From assembly GCF_025791835.1 (NCBI RefSeq), contig NZ_JAOXLP010000013.1, positions 1 through 64,000 on the forward strand: 64,000 nucleotides of DNA, in the 5' to 3' direction. Below are positions 8,313 to 16,559 of this stretch, piece after piece (the first letter of the stretch is position 1; every line of letters begins with the position of its first letter). The notes below the pieces were generated by a model that saw only the letters and a list, made by a program, of their open reading frames with translations, was not told the origin of the DNA and did not search any database. The stretch is from Roseomonas xinghualingensis (lineage in GTDB: Bacteria > Pseudomonadota > Alphaproteobacteria > Acetobacterales > Acetobacteraceae). The translations under genes and the position numbers were made by a program.

Positions 8313-9212
8313 ATGGACCGATCCACGCCGCAGGGCATCCTGCTCGCCTTTCTCGCCTACTCCGCCTATGCGGTCAGTGATGCCTTGGTGAAGCTGCTGC
8401 ATGGGACGCTGAGCGTCTATGAGGCAGTGTTCTTCGGCTCGCTCTCCGGCGTGCTGGCGCTGCCGCTGCTGCGCCGGCCGGGGGAACGGCTCAGCGACGT
8501 GTTCCGGGCCAGGAACCCGGTCATGTGGTTCGCTCGGGCCGGGGCCGCGCTCACGGGAAGTGTCGGCAGCGTGCTGGCCTTCACGCATCTCTCGATGGCC
8601 GAGGCCTTCTCGCTTCTCTTCCTGATGCCGACCTTCGTGACGATCCTCTCCGTGGCCTTCCTGCGGGAGCCGGTCGGCTGGCGGCGGTGGCTGGCGGTGC
8701 TGATGGGCTTCGCGGGCGTGCTGGTGGTGCTGCGCCCGGGTTTCCGCGAGCTGAATATCGGCCATCTGGGCGCGGCGCTCGGCGGGCTCTCCGGCGCCTT
8801 CACCGTCGTGATGCTGCGCGCCTTCGGCAAGACGGAGACGCGGCTGTCGCTCTATGGCGCCGGGCTGATCGGGCCGATCGTCGGGGGCGGGCTGCTGATG
8901 CTGCCCGGTTTCGTCTGGCCGACGCCGATGCAATGGGTGTGGCTGATGGGTTATGGCCTGCTGATGGCGGCGGGGAACATCCTGGTGATGCTCGCCTCCG
9001 CGCGCATTCCGGCGAGCCTGGTGGCGCCGGCGCAGTACAGCCAGATGATCTGGGCGATCGCGCTGGGATACCTGGTTTTTGGTGACGGGGTGGATGCGAT
9101 GATGGCGGTTGGCGTCGCCATCATCATCATCTCCGGCATCTTCACCTTCCGGCGGGAAAGCGTGCGCCAGCCGCGCGGCTGGAAGCGCGTGCCGCCGGTG
9201 CATCCGCAGTAG
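8313..9212 (+). CDS. EamA-domain (DMT superfamily) exporter
   Basis: 299-residue inner-membrane protein with about ten hydrophobic helices forming two EamA repeats (roughly residues 8-145 and 150-290). It begins GILLAFLAYSAYAVSDALVK and has the second-repeat motif VAPAQYSQMIWAIALGYLVF. Members export amino acids, nucleotides or other small metabolites; no substrate can be assigned. The start is ATG 8313 because upstream codons read through unlikely proline/glycine-rich sequence. The gene is convergent with the enoyl-CoA hydratase gene, and a shared hairpin terminator lies between the two stops. Confidence 0.9.
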   Translation: MDRSTPQGILLAFLAYSAYAVSDALVKLLHGTLSVYEAVFFGSLSGVLALPLLRRPGERLSDVFRARNPVMWFARAGAALTGSVGSVLAFTHLSMAEAFSLLFLMPTFVTILSVAFLREPVGWRRWLAVLMGFAGVLVVLRPGFRELNIGHLGAALGGLSGAFTVVMLRAFGKTETRLSLYGAGLIGPIVGGGLLMLPGFVWPTPMQWVWLMGYGLLMAAGNILVMLASARIPASLVAPAQYSQMIWAIALGYLVFGDGVDAMMAVGVAIIIISGIFTFRRESVRQPRGWKRVPPVHPQ

Positions 9213-9222
9213 AGGGAAGAAG

Positions 9223-9252
9223 CCGGGAAGAATTCCTTCTTCCCGGTTCTTT
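9223..9252. terminator. bidirectional Rho-independent terminator
   Basis: Perfect 10-bp arms CCGGGAAGAA and TTCTTCCCGG around a TTCC tetraloop, followed by TTCTTT on the plus strand. It sits between convergent stop codons of the EamA exporter and enoyl-CoA hydratase genes. It closely resembles the hairpin at 35298-35321. Confidence 0.8.
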
Positions 9253-10040
9253 CATCCCCCCGTGAAGTTCGGCTCCCGCTTCTCCATGAAGGCGGCCTTG
9301 CCTTCCTGGTGGTCTGCCGAGAGGAAGAGGAGCGTCTGGAAATGGCGCTCCGTTTCCAGCGCGGCGTCGAGGCCGGCGGCGAGCATGGACTTGGTGAGCG
9401 CCATCGGCGCCGGCGCCTGGGCGGCGAGGAAGCGTGCGCGCTCCATCGCCACGGGCAGCGCCTGGCCGCGCGGCACCACTTCCTCCACCAGGCCGATGCG
9501 CTCGGCTTCCGCCGCCGTCAGCTGCTGGTGCAGCATCAGGATCTTGCGCGCGCGGCCGGCGCCGATACGGAGCGGTAGGGTGAAGGGCAGGCCGAGGTCG
9601 CCCATCAGCCCGACCTTGCCGAAGCCCGCCATGAAGCGCGCATCCTCGGCGGCGACGACGATGTCGCAGGCGCAGGCGAGCGACAGGCCGGCGCCGACGC
9701 ACCAGCCCTCCACCGCCGCGACCACCGGCTTGGTGCCGGCGGCGAGGATGCGGATGGAGCGGTAGGCGCGGCGCAGGCGCTCGCGGCCGGCGAGGGCGTC
9801 GTGCACATCCATGCCCGAGATGTCGCCGCCCGAGCAGAACACGCCGGCGGCGCCGGTGACGACGATGGCACGGATGGACGGGTCGCCTTCTGTCTCCTCC
9901 AGCACTTCCGCCAGCCGCTCGCGCAGCGGCAGCGCCAGCGCGTTGCGGCGCGCGGGGTAATCGAGGGTGATGACGAGGACCGGGCCGTCACGCTCGGCAT
10001 GCAGGGCGATGCCTTCCGGCAGCTTCGTCGCGGCGCTCAT
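9252..10040 (-). CDS. enoyl-CoA hydratase/isomerase family protein
   Basis: 262-residue crotonase-fold enzyme. The oxyanion-hole segments are GVFCSGGDISGM (around residue 70) and EGWCVGAGLSLACACD (around residue 112). Catalytic residues differ between subfamilies, so hydration of a 2-enoyl-CoA is the likely but not certain reaction. The start ATG at 10040 overlaps the stop of the CoA-transferase subunit B gene by four bases (ATGA), so it is the last member of a coupled operon running from 12778 down to 9252. The context (3-oxoadipate-type CoA transferase) suggests work on an acyl-CoA from aromatic or dicarboxylic acid breakdown. Confidence 0.9.
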   Translation of the reverse strand: MSAATKLPEGIALHAERDGPVLVITLDYPARRNALALPLRERLAEVLEETEGDPSIRAIVVTGAAGVFCSGGDISGMDVHDALAGRERLRRAYRSIRILAAGTKPVVAAVEGWCVGAGLSLACACDIVVAAEDARFMAGFGKVGLMGDLGLPFTLPLRIGAGRARKILMLHQQLTAAEAERIGLVEEVVPRGQALPVAMERARFLAAQAPAPMALTKSMLAAGLDAALETERHFQTLLFLSADHQEGKAAFMEKREPNFTGG

Positions 10041-10687
10041 GCGGCAAGTTTCCCTTCCTGCAGCGGCGCGGCGGTGACGCTGCGCAGATGTTCCATCGTC
10101 ACGCCCGGGGCGAGGTCGCGCACCACGAAGCCGCTTTCGGTGACATCGAGCACGGCGAGGTTGGTGTAGACGCGCGACACGGCCTTCATGGCGGTGAGCG
10201 GGTAGGAGCATTTCTCGACCAGCTTCGGGCGGCCGTCCTTGGTGGTGTGCTCCATCATCACCCAGACGCGCTTGGCGCCGGCGGCGAGGTCCATGGCGCC
10301 ACCGACGGCCGGGGCGCTGTCATTCTCGCTGGTGGCCCAGTTGGCGATGTCGCCGTTGCTGGCCACCTCGAAGGCGCCGAGCACGCAGAGGTCGATATGG
10401 CCGCCGCGGATCATCGCGAAGCTGTCCGCGTGGTGGAAGTAGCTGCCGCCGCGATGCAGGGTGACGGGCTGCTTGCCGGCATTGATCAGCCACCAGTCCT
10501 CCTTGCCCTTCTCGGGCGCGGGGCCCATGCCGAGGATGCCGTTTTCCGAGTGCAGCACGACCTCGCGCTCGGGCGGGACATGGTCGGCCACGAGCGTCGG
10601 GATGCCGATGCCGAGATTGACGTACCAGCCCTCGGGAATGTCGGCCGCGACGCGGCCGGCCATCTGGGTGCGGGACCAGGGTTCCAT
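10037..10687 (-). CDS. pcaJ: 3-oxoacid (probably 3-oxoadipate) CoA-transferase subunit B
   Basis: 216 residues. The catalytic glutamate that forms the CoA thioester is E48 in SENGILGMGP. The signature GIGIPTLVADH lies just before it, and AVGGAMDLAAGAKRVWVMM is the conserved later block. Overall sequence reads close to PcaJ as I know it, including the INAGKQPVTL and FFHHADSF-like YFHHADSFAMIRGGH elements. It transfers CoA from succinyl-CoA to a 3-oxo acid, with the subunit A encoded just upstream. The start at 10687 follows an AAGGAGGAGACAG ribosome site. Acetoacetate as substrate (ScoB) remains possible. Confidence 0.9.
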   Translation of the reverse strand: MEPWSRTQMAGRVAADIPEGWYVNLGIGIPTLVADHVPPEREVVLHSENGILGMGPAPEKGKEDWWLINAGKQPVTLHRGGSYFHHADSFAMIRGGHIDLCVLGAFEVASNGDIANWATSENDSAPAVGGAMDLAAGAKRVWVMMEHTTKDGRPKLVEKCSYPLTAMKAVSRVYTNLAVLDVTESGFVVRDLAPGVTMEHLRSVTAAPLQEGKLAA

Positions 10688-10701
10688 CGCTGTCTCCTCC
10701 T

Positions 10702-11382
10702 TCAGGCCCAGGGGGCGCCGCGCTTCACGTTCAGCACCCGGTTCACGAAGATGCCGGGCGTCACCACGCATTCAGGGTCGATCTCGCCGACTTCGACGAT
10801 GTTGTGCGCCTGCACGATGGTCAGCCTGGCCGCCATCGCCATCACCGGGTTGAAGTTACGGCCGCTGCGGCGATAGGCGAGGTTGCCCCAGCGATCGGCC
10901 TCCCAGGCTTCTACCAGCGCGACATCGCCGGGAAGGGCGAGTTCCATCACATGCGGGCGGCCGTTGAACTCGCGCACTTCCTTGCCCCGGCCGAGCTGCG
11001 TGCCGGCGGCCGTGGGGGTGAAGAAGGCGGGGATGCCGGCGCCGGCGGCGCGCATGCGTTCGGCCAGCGTGCCCTGGGGGACGATCTCCAGCTCCAGCTT
11101 GCCGGCCTTGTAGAGTTCCTCGAACACGACCGACCCGGCGCTGCGCGGGAAGGAGCAGATGATCTTGCGGACGCGGCCCAACTCCATGAGGCGCGCGAGG
11201 CCCGTGCGGCCGGTGCCGGCGTTGTTGCAGACGACCGTGAGGTCCGTCGCGCCCTGCTCGATCAGCCCTTCGATCAGGTCATCGGGCTGGCCGGCCGCGC
11301 CGAAGCCACCGATGAGTATGGTGCTGCCATCCTTCACGCCCTCCATGGCGGCGGCCATGTCGCGGACGATCTTGTCGATCAC
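10702..11382 (-). CDS. pcaI: 3-oxoacid (probably 3-oxoadipate) CoA-transferase subunit A
   Basis: 226 residues. It has the subunit A glycine loop LIGGFGAAGQP (residues 23-33) and the VVCNNAGTGRTGLARL block, the usual N-terminal half of a bacterial two-subunit CoA transferase. It partners the pcaJ product encoded 14 bases downstream to activate 3-oxoadipate or a related 3-oxo acid with succinyl-CoA. The ATG at 11382 overlaps the stop of the preceding isocitrate lyase-like gene as ATGA, so translation is coupled. No other pca ring-cleavage genes occur in this window, so the exact substrate is inferred only from sequence resemblance. Confidence 0.9.
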   Translation of the reverse strand: MIDKIVRDMAAAMEGVKDGSTILIGGFGAAGQPDDLIEGLIEQGATDLTVVCNNAGTGRTGLARLMELGRVRKIICSFPRSAGSVVFEELYKAGKLELEIVPQGTLAERMRAAGAGIPAFFTPTAAGTQLGRGKEVREFNGRPHVMELALPGDVALVEAWEADRWGNLAYRRSGRNFNPVMAMAARLTIVQAHNIVEVGEIDPECVVTPGIFVNRVLNVKRGAPWA

Positions 11383-12212
11383 GTCTGGTGCTCTCCCGAA
11401 GTCATGTATTGCGCAATGCGGTCGTAAGGCGTGAGGGCCGCGATGGCCGGCATGTCGCCCGCCAGCAGGGTCCGCCCCGCCTCCAGCGCGGCGCCATAGG
11501 CGGCGCGGGCGATGGCGCCGCCCACGCTGACACGGCGCACGCCCAGCTCCGCCAGCCGCGCCAGCGGCACGGCCCCGGCGCGCGGGCCGATGAGCACGTT
11601 CACCGGCCTGGGCACCACGGCCCTCACCACGGCGCGGATCGCATCCTCATCCGGCAGGCCGGGGGCGTAGAGGCAATCGGCGCCCGCTTCCGCGAAAGCG
11701 GCGAGGCGGCGGATGGTGTCGTCCAGATCCGGGCGGCCATGAAGGAAGTTCTCGGCGCGCGCGGTCAGGATGAAGGGGCGGTTGGCGGCGCGGGCGGCGC
11801 GCGCGGCGGCGGCGATGCGGGCGACCGAGGCATCGAAGCCGTGGATGGGATCGGCGGGATTGGCCGTCGTGTCCTCGATGCTGCAGCCGGACAGGCCGGC
11901 CTCGATGGCGGCGGTGACGGTGGCGGCGGCATCCTCGGGCCCGGGGCCGAAGCCGTCCTCGAGATCGGCGGAGACAGGAAGGTCGGTGGCGGCGATCAGG
12001 GCGCGGGCATTGGCCAGGGCATCGTCGCGGGAGATGGCGCCTTCCATGTCGCGCCGGCCGAGCATGAAGGCCAGCCCGGCGGAGGTGGTGGCGATCGCCT
12101 GGAAGCCGAGGCCCGCCATCAGCCGCGCGCTGCCGGCATCCCAGGCATTGGGAAGGGCGAAGCAACCGGCCTCATGCAGGGCGCGGAAGCGTTCGGCCCG
12201 CTCTGCGATCAT
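11379..12212 (-). CDS. isocitrate lyase/PEP mutase family protein
   Basis: 277-residue TIM-barrel protein of the PEP mutase/isocitrate lyase superfamily. Recognisable blocks are ALPNAWDAGSARLM near the N-terminus, the metal-binding DLEDGFGPGPED segment (around residue 85) and ILTARAENFLHG. Members include 2-methylisocitrate lyase, oxaloacetate decarboxylase-like enzymes and carboxyphosphonoenolpyruvate mutases. The catalytic KKCGH loop of true isocitrate lyases is absent, so the reaction is unknown. It overlaps both neighbours by ATGA and belongs to the CoA-transferase operon. A lyase acting on a short 2-hydroxy or 2-oxo acid would fit that context. Confidence 0.86.
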   Translation of the reverse strand: MIAERAERFRALHEAGCFALPNAWDAGSARLMAGLGFQAIATTSAGLAFMLGRRDMEGAISRDDALANARALIAATDLPVSADLEDGFGPGPEDAAATVTAAIEAGLSGCSIEDTTANPADPIHGFDASVARIAAAARAARAANRPFILTARAENFLHGRPDLDDTIRRLAAFAEAGADCLYAPGLPDEDAIRAVVRAVVPRPVNVLIGPRAGAVPLARLAELGVRRVSVGGAIARAAYGAALEAGRTLLAGDMPAIAALTPYDRIAQYMTSGEHQT

Positions 12213-12778
12213 GCGGCCATCTCCCCTGTCCGGTCATTGGTGAAGCCATGCAGGCGCATGGGCGCGGGCGGCAGGCGGTGCAGGGCCCGCAGGATGTTGG
12301 CGGCCAGCCAGGCATCCTCCAGCGCGCCGTGCAGCGCGGATTCCCGTGACAACCCGCAGGCGGCGGAGGCGTGGGCGAGGCCCGCGCGCTCGCCGGGGCG
12401 GTGCCGGCGCCAGCCGAGCATGGTGCAGAACTCGCCGGACCAGGGGCGGGGCATGTCCAGCCGGTCGAACTCGCCGCCCAGCATGCGGCGGTCGAAGGAC
12501 AGATTGTGTGCGCAGCCCAGCGCGCCGCCGAAGAACTCTGCGATCTCCTCCGCATGGGCGGAGAAGGGGTTCTGCCGCGCCAGATAGGCGTCCGAAAGAC
12601 CATGGACGCGATAGGCGCCGAAATGGCAGCGGATGCCGGGGGCGAAGACGAGGTGAAGCGTCGCCTCGGGCTCCAGCGCCGCGTCCAGGCGCACGGCGCC
12701 GAGGGAGACGACGCGGTCCTGGCCCGAGATGCCGGTGGTCTCGGTGTCGAAGACGATGACGGGACGGCCCGGAATCAA
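12209..12778 (-). CDS. DEDDh 3'-5' exonuclease (DnaQ-like)
   Basis: 189 residues from TTG 12778, containing one exonuclease domain. Exo I is VFDTETTG, Exo II is GCAHNLSFDRRML and Exo III is HGALEDAWLA, giving the full D-E-D-H-D metal site. It would degrade single-stranded DNA or RNA from the 3' end. The start is uncertain. No ATG is in frame; TTG at 12778 overlaps the stop of an 11-codon open frame that has a strong ribosome site, whereas GTG at 12826 has none. Its stop overlaps the next gene as ATGA. A nuclease at the head of a catabolic operon is unusual and may be a coincidence of operon growth. It could be a DNA polymerase III epsilon paralogue. Confidence 0.84.
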   Translation of the reverse strand: MIPGRPVIVFDTETTGISGQDRVVSLGAVRLDAALEPEATLHLVFAPGIRCHFGAYRVHGLSDAYLARQNPFSAHAEEIAEFFGGALGCAHNLSFDRRMLGGEFDRLDMPRPWSGEFCTMLGWRRHRPGERAGLAHASAACGLSRESALHGALEDAWLAANILRALHRLPPAPMRLHGFTNDRTGEMAA

Positions 12779-12810
12779 ACCGGGGGCTTCCCCATGGCGG
12801 ATTGCCGCAT
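12775..12810 (-). CDS. 11-codon leader open frame ahead of the exonuclease gene
   Basis: ATG 12810 is preceded by a strong ribosome-binding sequence (GGAGGAAAGGAC) and encodes MRQSAMGKPPV. Its TGA overlaps the TTG used as the likely start of the exonuclease gene (TTGA). It may be a translated leader that loads ribosomes for the weak TTG. It could equally mean that the true exonuclease start lies elsewhere. Confidence 0.4.
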   Translation of the reverse strand: MRQSAMGKPPV

Positions 12811-12899
12811 GTCCTTTCCTCCACACCCGCCGCTGGGGCGGGGTTGGAGGCAAACTGCCACAGGCGAGGGGGATCGTCTCCCCCTTGCCTGCCAGCGGC

Positions 12900-13937
12900 T
12901 CAGGCCGTGATCTCGCGGGCCTGGATCGCGTAGCGGAAGGTGGTGGGGTCGAGGTAGTCCTGCTCGCCCCTGGCCGTCATGGCGCAGGGATACATCAGGA
13001 AGTTCGAGTCCATCGGGCGCGGTGCGCCGGGGAGGGCGATGTTGGTGGCGCTGTTGAAGCCCACCCAGTTCATCTCCCAGTTCCCGAAGAGGCGCTCGCG
13101 CTGGCGGCGGACATGATCGCTGTCCACCGGCGCCTTCTCCTCCAGCACGATCTTGCGGATATCGGCGGGGTCCACCGGGATCCAGCCGCGGCCGTCGATA
13201 TGCATCTCGGTGCGGCAATGCTGGGCTCGGGTGATGTCCGGGCTGCTGGTGCCAAGGGAGCGGGAATGCTCAGAGGCGGCGACGCGGATGCCGTAGACAT
13301 CGCGGGCCGGGATGCCGCAGGCGCGGGAGAGGCCGGTCATCAGCGCGTTGATGTCCGCGCATTTGCCGCCCAGCCAGCCGGTTTCCAGCATGTTCTTGAT
13401 GTCGCCGGTGCCGCAGCCGCGGGTGGCGCCGTTGCGGAAGGTGTTGTCCACCACCCAGTCATAGATGGCGCGCAGCTTCGCCTCGGGCGCATCGATGCCG
13501 GCGGTGATGCGGCGGGCGGTCTCGCCCACGATGCCGTCGGTGGGGATGCTGGCGGTGGGGGCGGTCCAGAGCACGCGCTCGGCGGCGCTCAGCGTCGCGG
13601 GCTCTGCGGTGCGGGGGCGGGTGGCGACGGACTGGGTCACCACCACCGTCTGGGCACGGGGAGAGGACCAGGTGACGCGGAGCATGGCGGCGCCATAGCG
13701 GGCATCATGGACCGTCTCGGCCTTGCCCTGGGTCTCGATCCTCGGGGCCTGGGCCTGCTGGTAGGTGCCGGCGGTCTGGGCGAGCGGCAGCCAGAGGATG
13801 GCGGGCTCGTCGCCTGTCTCGACCGTGATTTCGGTGCGGATCTCGAAGCGGCGCCAGCCGGTGGGCAGGGTTGCCCGGGCCGCCACTGGGAGGAAGGGCA
13901 GGCCGGCGGCGCCGGCAAGCAGGGTACGGCGATGCAT
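12900..13937 (-). CDS. secreted transglutaminase-like domain protein
   Basis: 345 residues. The N-terminus MHRRTLLAGAAGLPFLPVAA is a Tat/Sec-type export signal. The transglutaminase-like core spans about 150-265 with a Cys193 (GWLGGKCADINAL), His240 (AQHCRTEMH) and Asp257 (WIPVDPAD) triad. The region before it looks like a beta-rich DUF3857-type N-terminal domain. Proteins of this kind act in the periplasm as proteases or cross-linking enzymes, but targets are unknown. The start at 13937 gives the intact signal sequence and has AGGACC-type spacing to the ribosome site. It stands alone between the exonuclease operon and the acyl-CoA synthetase. Confidence 0.87.
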   Translation of the reverse strand: MHRRTLLAGAAGLPFLPVAARATLPTGWRRFEIRTEITVETGDEPAILWLPLAQTAGTYQQAQAPRIETQGKAETVHDARYGAAMLRVTWSSPRAQTVVVTQSVATRPRTAEPATLSAAERVLWTAPTASIPTDGIVGETARRITAGIDAPEAKLRAIYDWVVDNTFRNGATRGCGTGDIKNMLETGWLGGKCADINALMTGLSRACGIPARDVYGIRVAASEHSRSLGTSSPDITRAQHCRTEMHIDGRGWIPVDPADIRKIVLEEKAPVDSDHVRRQRERLFGNWEMNWVGFNSATNIALPGAPRPMDSNFLMYPCAMTARGEQDYLDPTTFRYAIQAREITA

Positions 13938-14081
13938 GGCGGTCCTCCAGCCAGTGACCATGACTGGAATGTCACGTTTTCCCAGGCCTGGGCCAAGCAG
14001 TGGGAAATAGGGGCGGACTTGCTGCGATGGGGCTTCCCTTGGCCGGTCGTCTCTGAGGCGGCACGTCCGGGAGCTTTGCCG

Positions 14082-14114
14082 CCATGGCCCCGGGGCAGGA
14101 CCCCAGGGCCATGG
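14082..14114. terminator. hairpin after the acyl-CoA synthetase gene
   Basis: Nine-bp arms CCATGGCCC and GGGCCATGG, extended by an inner GGGG/CCCC pair, start 11 bases beyond the stop of the minus-strand acyl-CoA synthetase gene. There is no U-tract, so it may be a Rho-type or processing hairpin. Confidence 0.4.
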
Positions 14115-14124
14115 TAAGGCGCTT

Positions 14125-16269
14125 TCAGCCCTGTTGAGCCAGCTCGATCACCGCATCGGCGGCGAAGGCGCCCTGGCCTTCGGGCAGGACCAGCATGGGG
14201 TTCACATCCACCGAGGCCAGCCGGTCCCCCGCCGCCACGGCGAAGGCGGAGAGGGCCGAGAGGGCGCGGGCGAGGGCCGGGACATCGGCGCGGGGGCGGC
14301 CGCGGGCGCCGTCCAGCAGGGGGAAGCCACGGAGGGAGCGGATCATCGCCTCTGCCTCCGTCACATCCACGGGGCAGCGGCGGAGGGAGACGTCCCGCAG
14401 GATCTCGATGAAGACACCGCCGAGGCCGACCATGGCGACGGGGCCGAAGACCGGGTCCCGGTTGATGCCCAGCGCCACCTCCACCGCGCCGGTGATCTGG
14501 CGGGCGACGAGGACGCCGGTGACGCGGGCGCCGGGGGCGTTCTCGGCCGCGTTCCACATCAGGCGCTCGTAATTGGCGCGGACAGCCTCCTCATCGGCCA
14601 CGTTCAGCATGACGCCGCCGACCTCCGACTTGTGGAGGATGTCCGGCGAAAGGAGCTTCATCACCACCGGGAAGCCGATGGCGCGGGCGGCCGCGACCGC
14701 CTCGTCCATGCTGGCGGCGGTGGCCTCGGGCACGGCGGGGATGCCGGCCTCGGCCAGCAGGCGCTTGGCCTCGGCCTCGTTGGGCGTGGAGGCGGGGAGG
14801 GTGACGGCGGGGAGGGGGACCTCCGCGCGCGGCGGGGGGGCGAAGGCGGCGCCGAAGCGGCCCTGGGCGGCCAGGGCGACCACGGCACGGTAGGGGTCCT
14901 CGAAGACGAGGTAGCCGTCATCCTCGTATTCCCGGATGCGCTCGGGCGGGGCGAGGACGCTGAGGGCCCAGATCCGGTCCGGATGGTCCGCGCGCACCCC
15001 ATTCAGCTCGGCCCGGAGGCGCGGGGCGAGGGCGGGGGAGGCGCCGACATTGGTGAAGAAGGCGATCAGGCTGGTGTAGCCGCCATCCTCCACCATGCTG
15101 CGGGCGAAGGCGCCGATCATCGACATGTCGTTGAAGATCTGGGCGGTGCAGTCCACCGGGTTGGACGGGTTGCTGAAGGGGATCAGGGCGCGGAGCTTCG
15201 CCTGGGCCTCCTCCGGCATGGGCGGCATGGGCAGGTCCTGCTCCTCCGCCGCATCTGAAATCATCACCCCCGCGCCGCCGGAGACGGAGACGACGCCCAG
15301 CGTATTGGCCACCGGATAGATGCGCGGGGTGGCCGCGTAGCAGACATCCAGCAGCTCTTCGGTGTTGCGGGCGCGGTGGACGCCGAATTCCTCCAGCGCC
15401 ACGGAGGTCACGGCATCGTCGCCGGCGATGCTGGCGGTGTGGGACTGGGCGGCATGGGCGCCCAGGGCGGAGCGGCCGACCTTCATCATCACCACCGGCT
15501 TGCGGGCGCGGCGGGCGGCCTCCAGGGCCGCAAGGAAATGCGGGCCCTCGCGCACGCCCTCGGAATAGGCAGCGATGATCTCGATGCTGTCGTCCTCGGC
15601 CAGCCAGCCGATGGCGTCGCCCAGCGTCACCTCGGCCTCGTTGCCGGTGGTGATGAGGATGGGGGTGGCGATGCCGCGGTTGCGGGCGGCGCCGAACAGA
15701 TGGGTGCCATAGGCGCCGGACTGGCTGGCGATGCCGATGCGGCCGCGCCCGGCCTTCGCTTCCACCGGCCAGCCGCTGTCGAAGGAGGAGGTGAAGATCG
15801 GAAAGTAGCCAAGCGGCGCATTGAACAGCCCGAGGCAATTGGGACCGAGCAGGCGCATCCCGTGGCCGCGCGCGATGGAGACGAGACGCTCCTGGGCTTG
15901 GCGCCCAGCCTCGTCCACCTCGGCGAAGCCGGCGGTGAAGACGATGGCGGCGGGGCAGCCGCGGCGGCCCAGCGCATCCACCGCCGCCTCGGCCGCCGCG
16001 CCGGGGACGGCGACGATGGCGGCATCCGGCGTGCCTGGGAGGGAGGCGACGTCCGGGAAGGCGGGCAGGCCCTGAACCCGGTCCCGCTTCGGGTTCACCG
16101 GCCAGAGGGGGCCGGCGAAGCCGCGTTGGAGCATGCTGTGGATGGGGCGGCCGCCGATGCGCGTGGGTTCATCGGAGGCGCCGATCACCGCGAGGCTGCG
16201 TGGCGCCACCATCGGGCGAAGCGAGGCGAAGCCAATTTCCCGGCTCGGAACCGTCCAGCCATCCGCCAT
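14125..16269 (-). CDS. acetate--CoA ligase family protein (NDP-forming acyl-CoA synthetase, fused alpha-beta)
   Basis: 714 residues. Domain order is a CoA-binding Rossmann domain (about 15-140, SLAVIGASDEP), two succinyl-CoA ligase-like flavodoxin domains (about 165-460) and a C-terminal ATP-grasp domain (about 490-705, with PVVMKLLSPDILHKSEVGGV). The phosphohistidine motif SHTASIAGDD contains His277. It makes an acyl-CoA from a carboxylic acid with ATP, giving ADP and phosphate, or the reverse. The substrate is not predictable; proteobacterial relatives are often found with catabolic genes. The start MADGWTVPS at 16269 is the only suitable ATG. A small acidic gene lies upstream on the same strand. 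Confidence 0.92.
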   Translation of the reverse strand: MADGWTVPSREIGFASLRPMVAPRSLAVIGASDEPTRIGGRPIHSMLQRGFAGPLWPVNPKRDRVQGLPAFPDVASLPGTPDAAIVAVPGAAAEAAVDALGRRGCPAAIVFTAGFAEVDEAGRQAQERLVSIARGHGMRLLGPNCLGLFNAPLGYFPIFTSSFDSGWPVEAKAGRGRIGIASQSGAYGTHLFGAARNRGIATPILITTGNEAEVTLGDAIGWLAEDDSIEIIAAYSEGVREGPHFLAALEAARRARKPVVMMKVGRSALGAHAAQSHTASIAGDDAVTSVALEEFGVHRARNTEELLDVCYAATPRIYPVANTLGVVSVSGGAGVMISDAAEEQDLPMPPMPEEAQAKLRALIPFSNPSNPVDCTAQIFNDMSMIGAFARSMVEDGGYTSLIAFFTNVGASPALAPRLRAELNGVRADHPDRIWALSVLAPPERIREYEDDGYLVFEDPYRAVVALAAQGRFGAAFAPPPRAEVPLPAVTLPASTPNEAEAKRLLAEAGIPAVPEATAASMDEAVAAARAIGFPVVMKLLSPDILHKSEVGGVMLNVADEEAVRANYERLMWNAAENAPGARVTGVLVARQITGAVEVALGINRDPVFGPVAMVGLGGVFIEILRDVSLRRCPVDVTEAEAMIRSLRGFPLLDGARGRPRADVPALARALSALSAFAVAAGDRLASVDVNPMLVLPEGQGAFAADAVIELAQQG

Positions 16270-16334
16270 CGAGCATCCTCCATGTCCTTGGCATGGAGGC
16301 TGCCTCCGGCAAGGAGGCTGGGCAAGCCTCGAGG

Positions 16335-16559
16335 TCAGTCCTCCTCAGGTTTCCCTTCCTCCTCTTCCTCATCCTCGTCGTCCTCGTAGGAGACTTCGGC
16401 GCCGCCTACGACGGCGAGGCAATCGGCATAGGTGGAGAGAATCCAGTCGCGGTCGTGCTCCGTCTTTTCGCCCGAGCATTCCATGATGATTCGCAGCAGG
16501 GCGAGGGCAACCAGGGGCTCGCTGTCGCCCTCAAGATCGATTTTCGGCAGGTCGGACAT
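16335..16559 (-). CDS. small acidic hypothetical protein
   Basis: 74 residues, not recognised. The N-terminal two-thirds look folded (LALLRIIMECSGEKTEHDRD), and the C-terminus is an extreme acidic run (YEDDEDEEEEEGKPEED). Start at MSDLPKID (16559) is chosen over upstream ATGs at 16565 and 16574 because it leaves a GGG-containing ribosome site at normal spacing. Two short hairpins (CCATG...CATGG and GCCTCC...GGAGGC, 16280-16318) separate it from the acyl-CoA synthetase. An acidic tail could mediate protein or cation binding, but there is no direct evidence. Confidence 0.6.
   Translation of the reverse strand: MSDLPKIDLEGDSEPLVALALLRIIMECSGEKTEHDRDWILSTYADCLAVVGGAEVSYEDDEDEEEEEGKPEED

Noticed and set aside
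11388..12587. 399-codon plus-strand open frame
   Set aside because: Shadow of the PEP-mutase-like and exonuclease genes; no domain resemblance.
12729..14117. 462-codon plus-strand open frame
   Set aside because: Antisense to the transglutaminase-like gene, which has signal peptide and triad.
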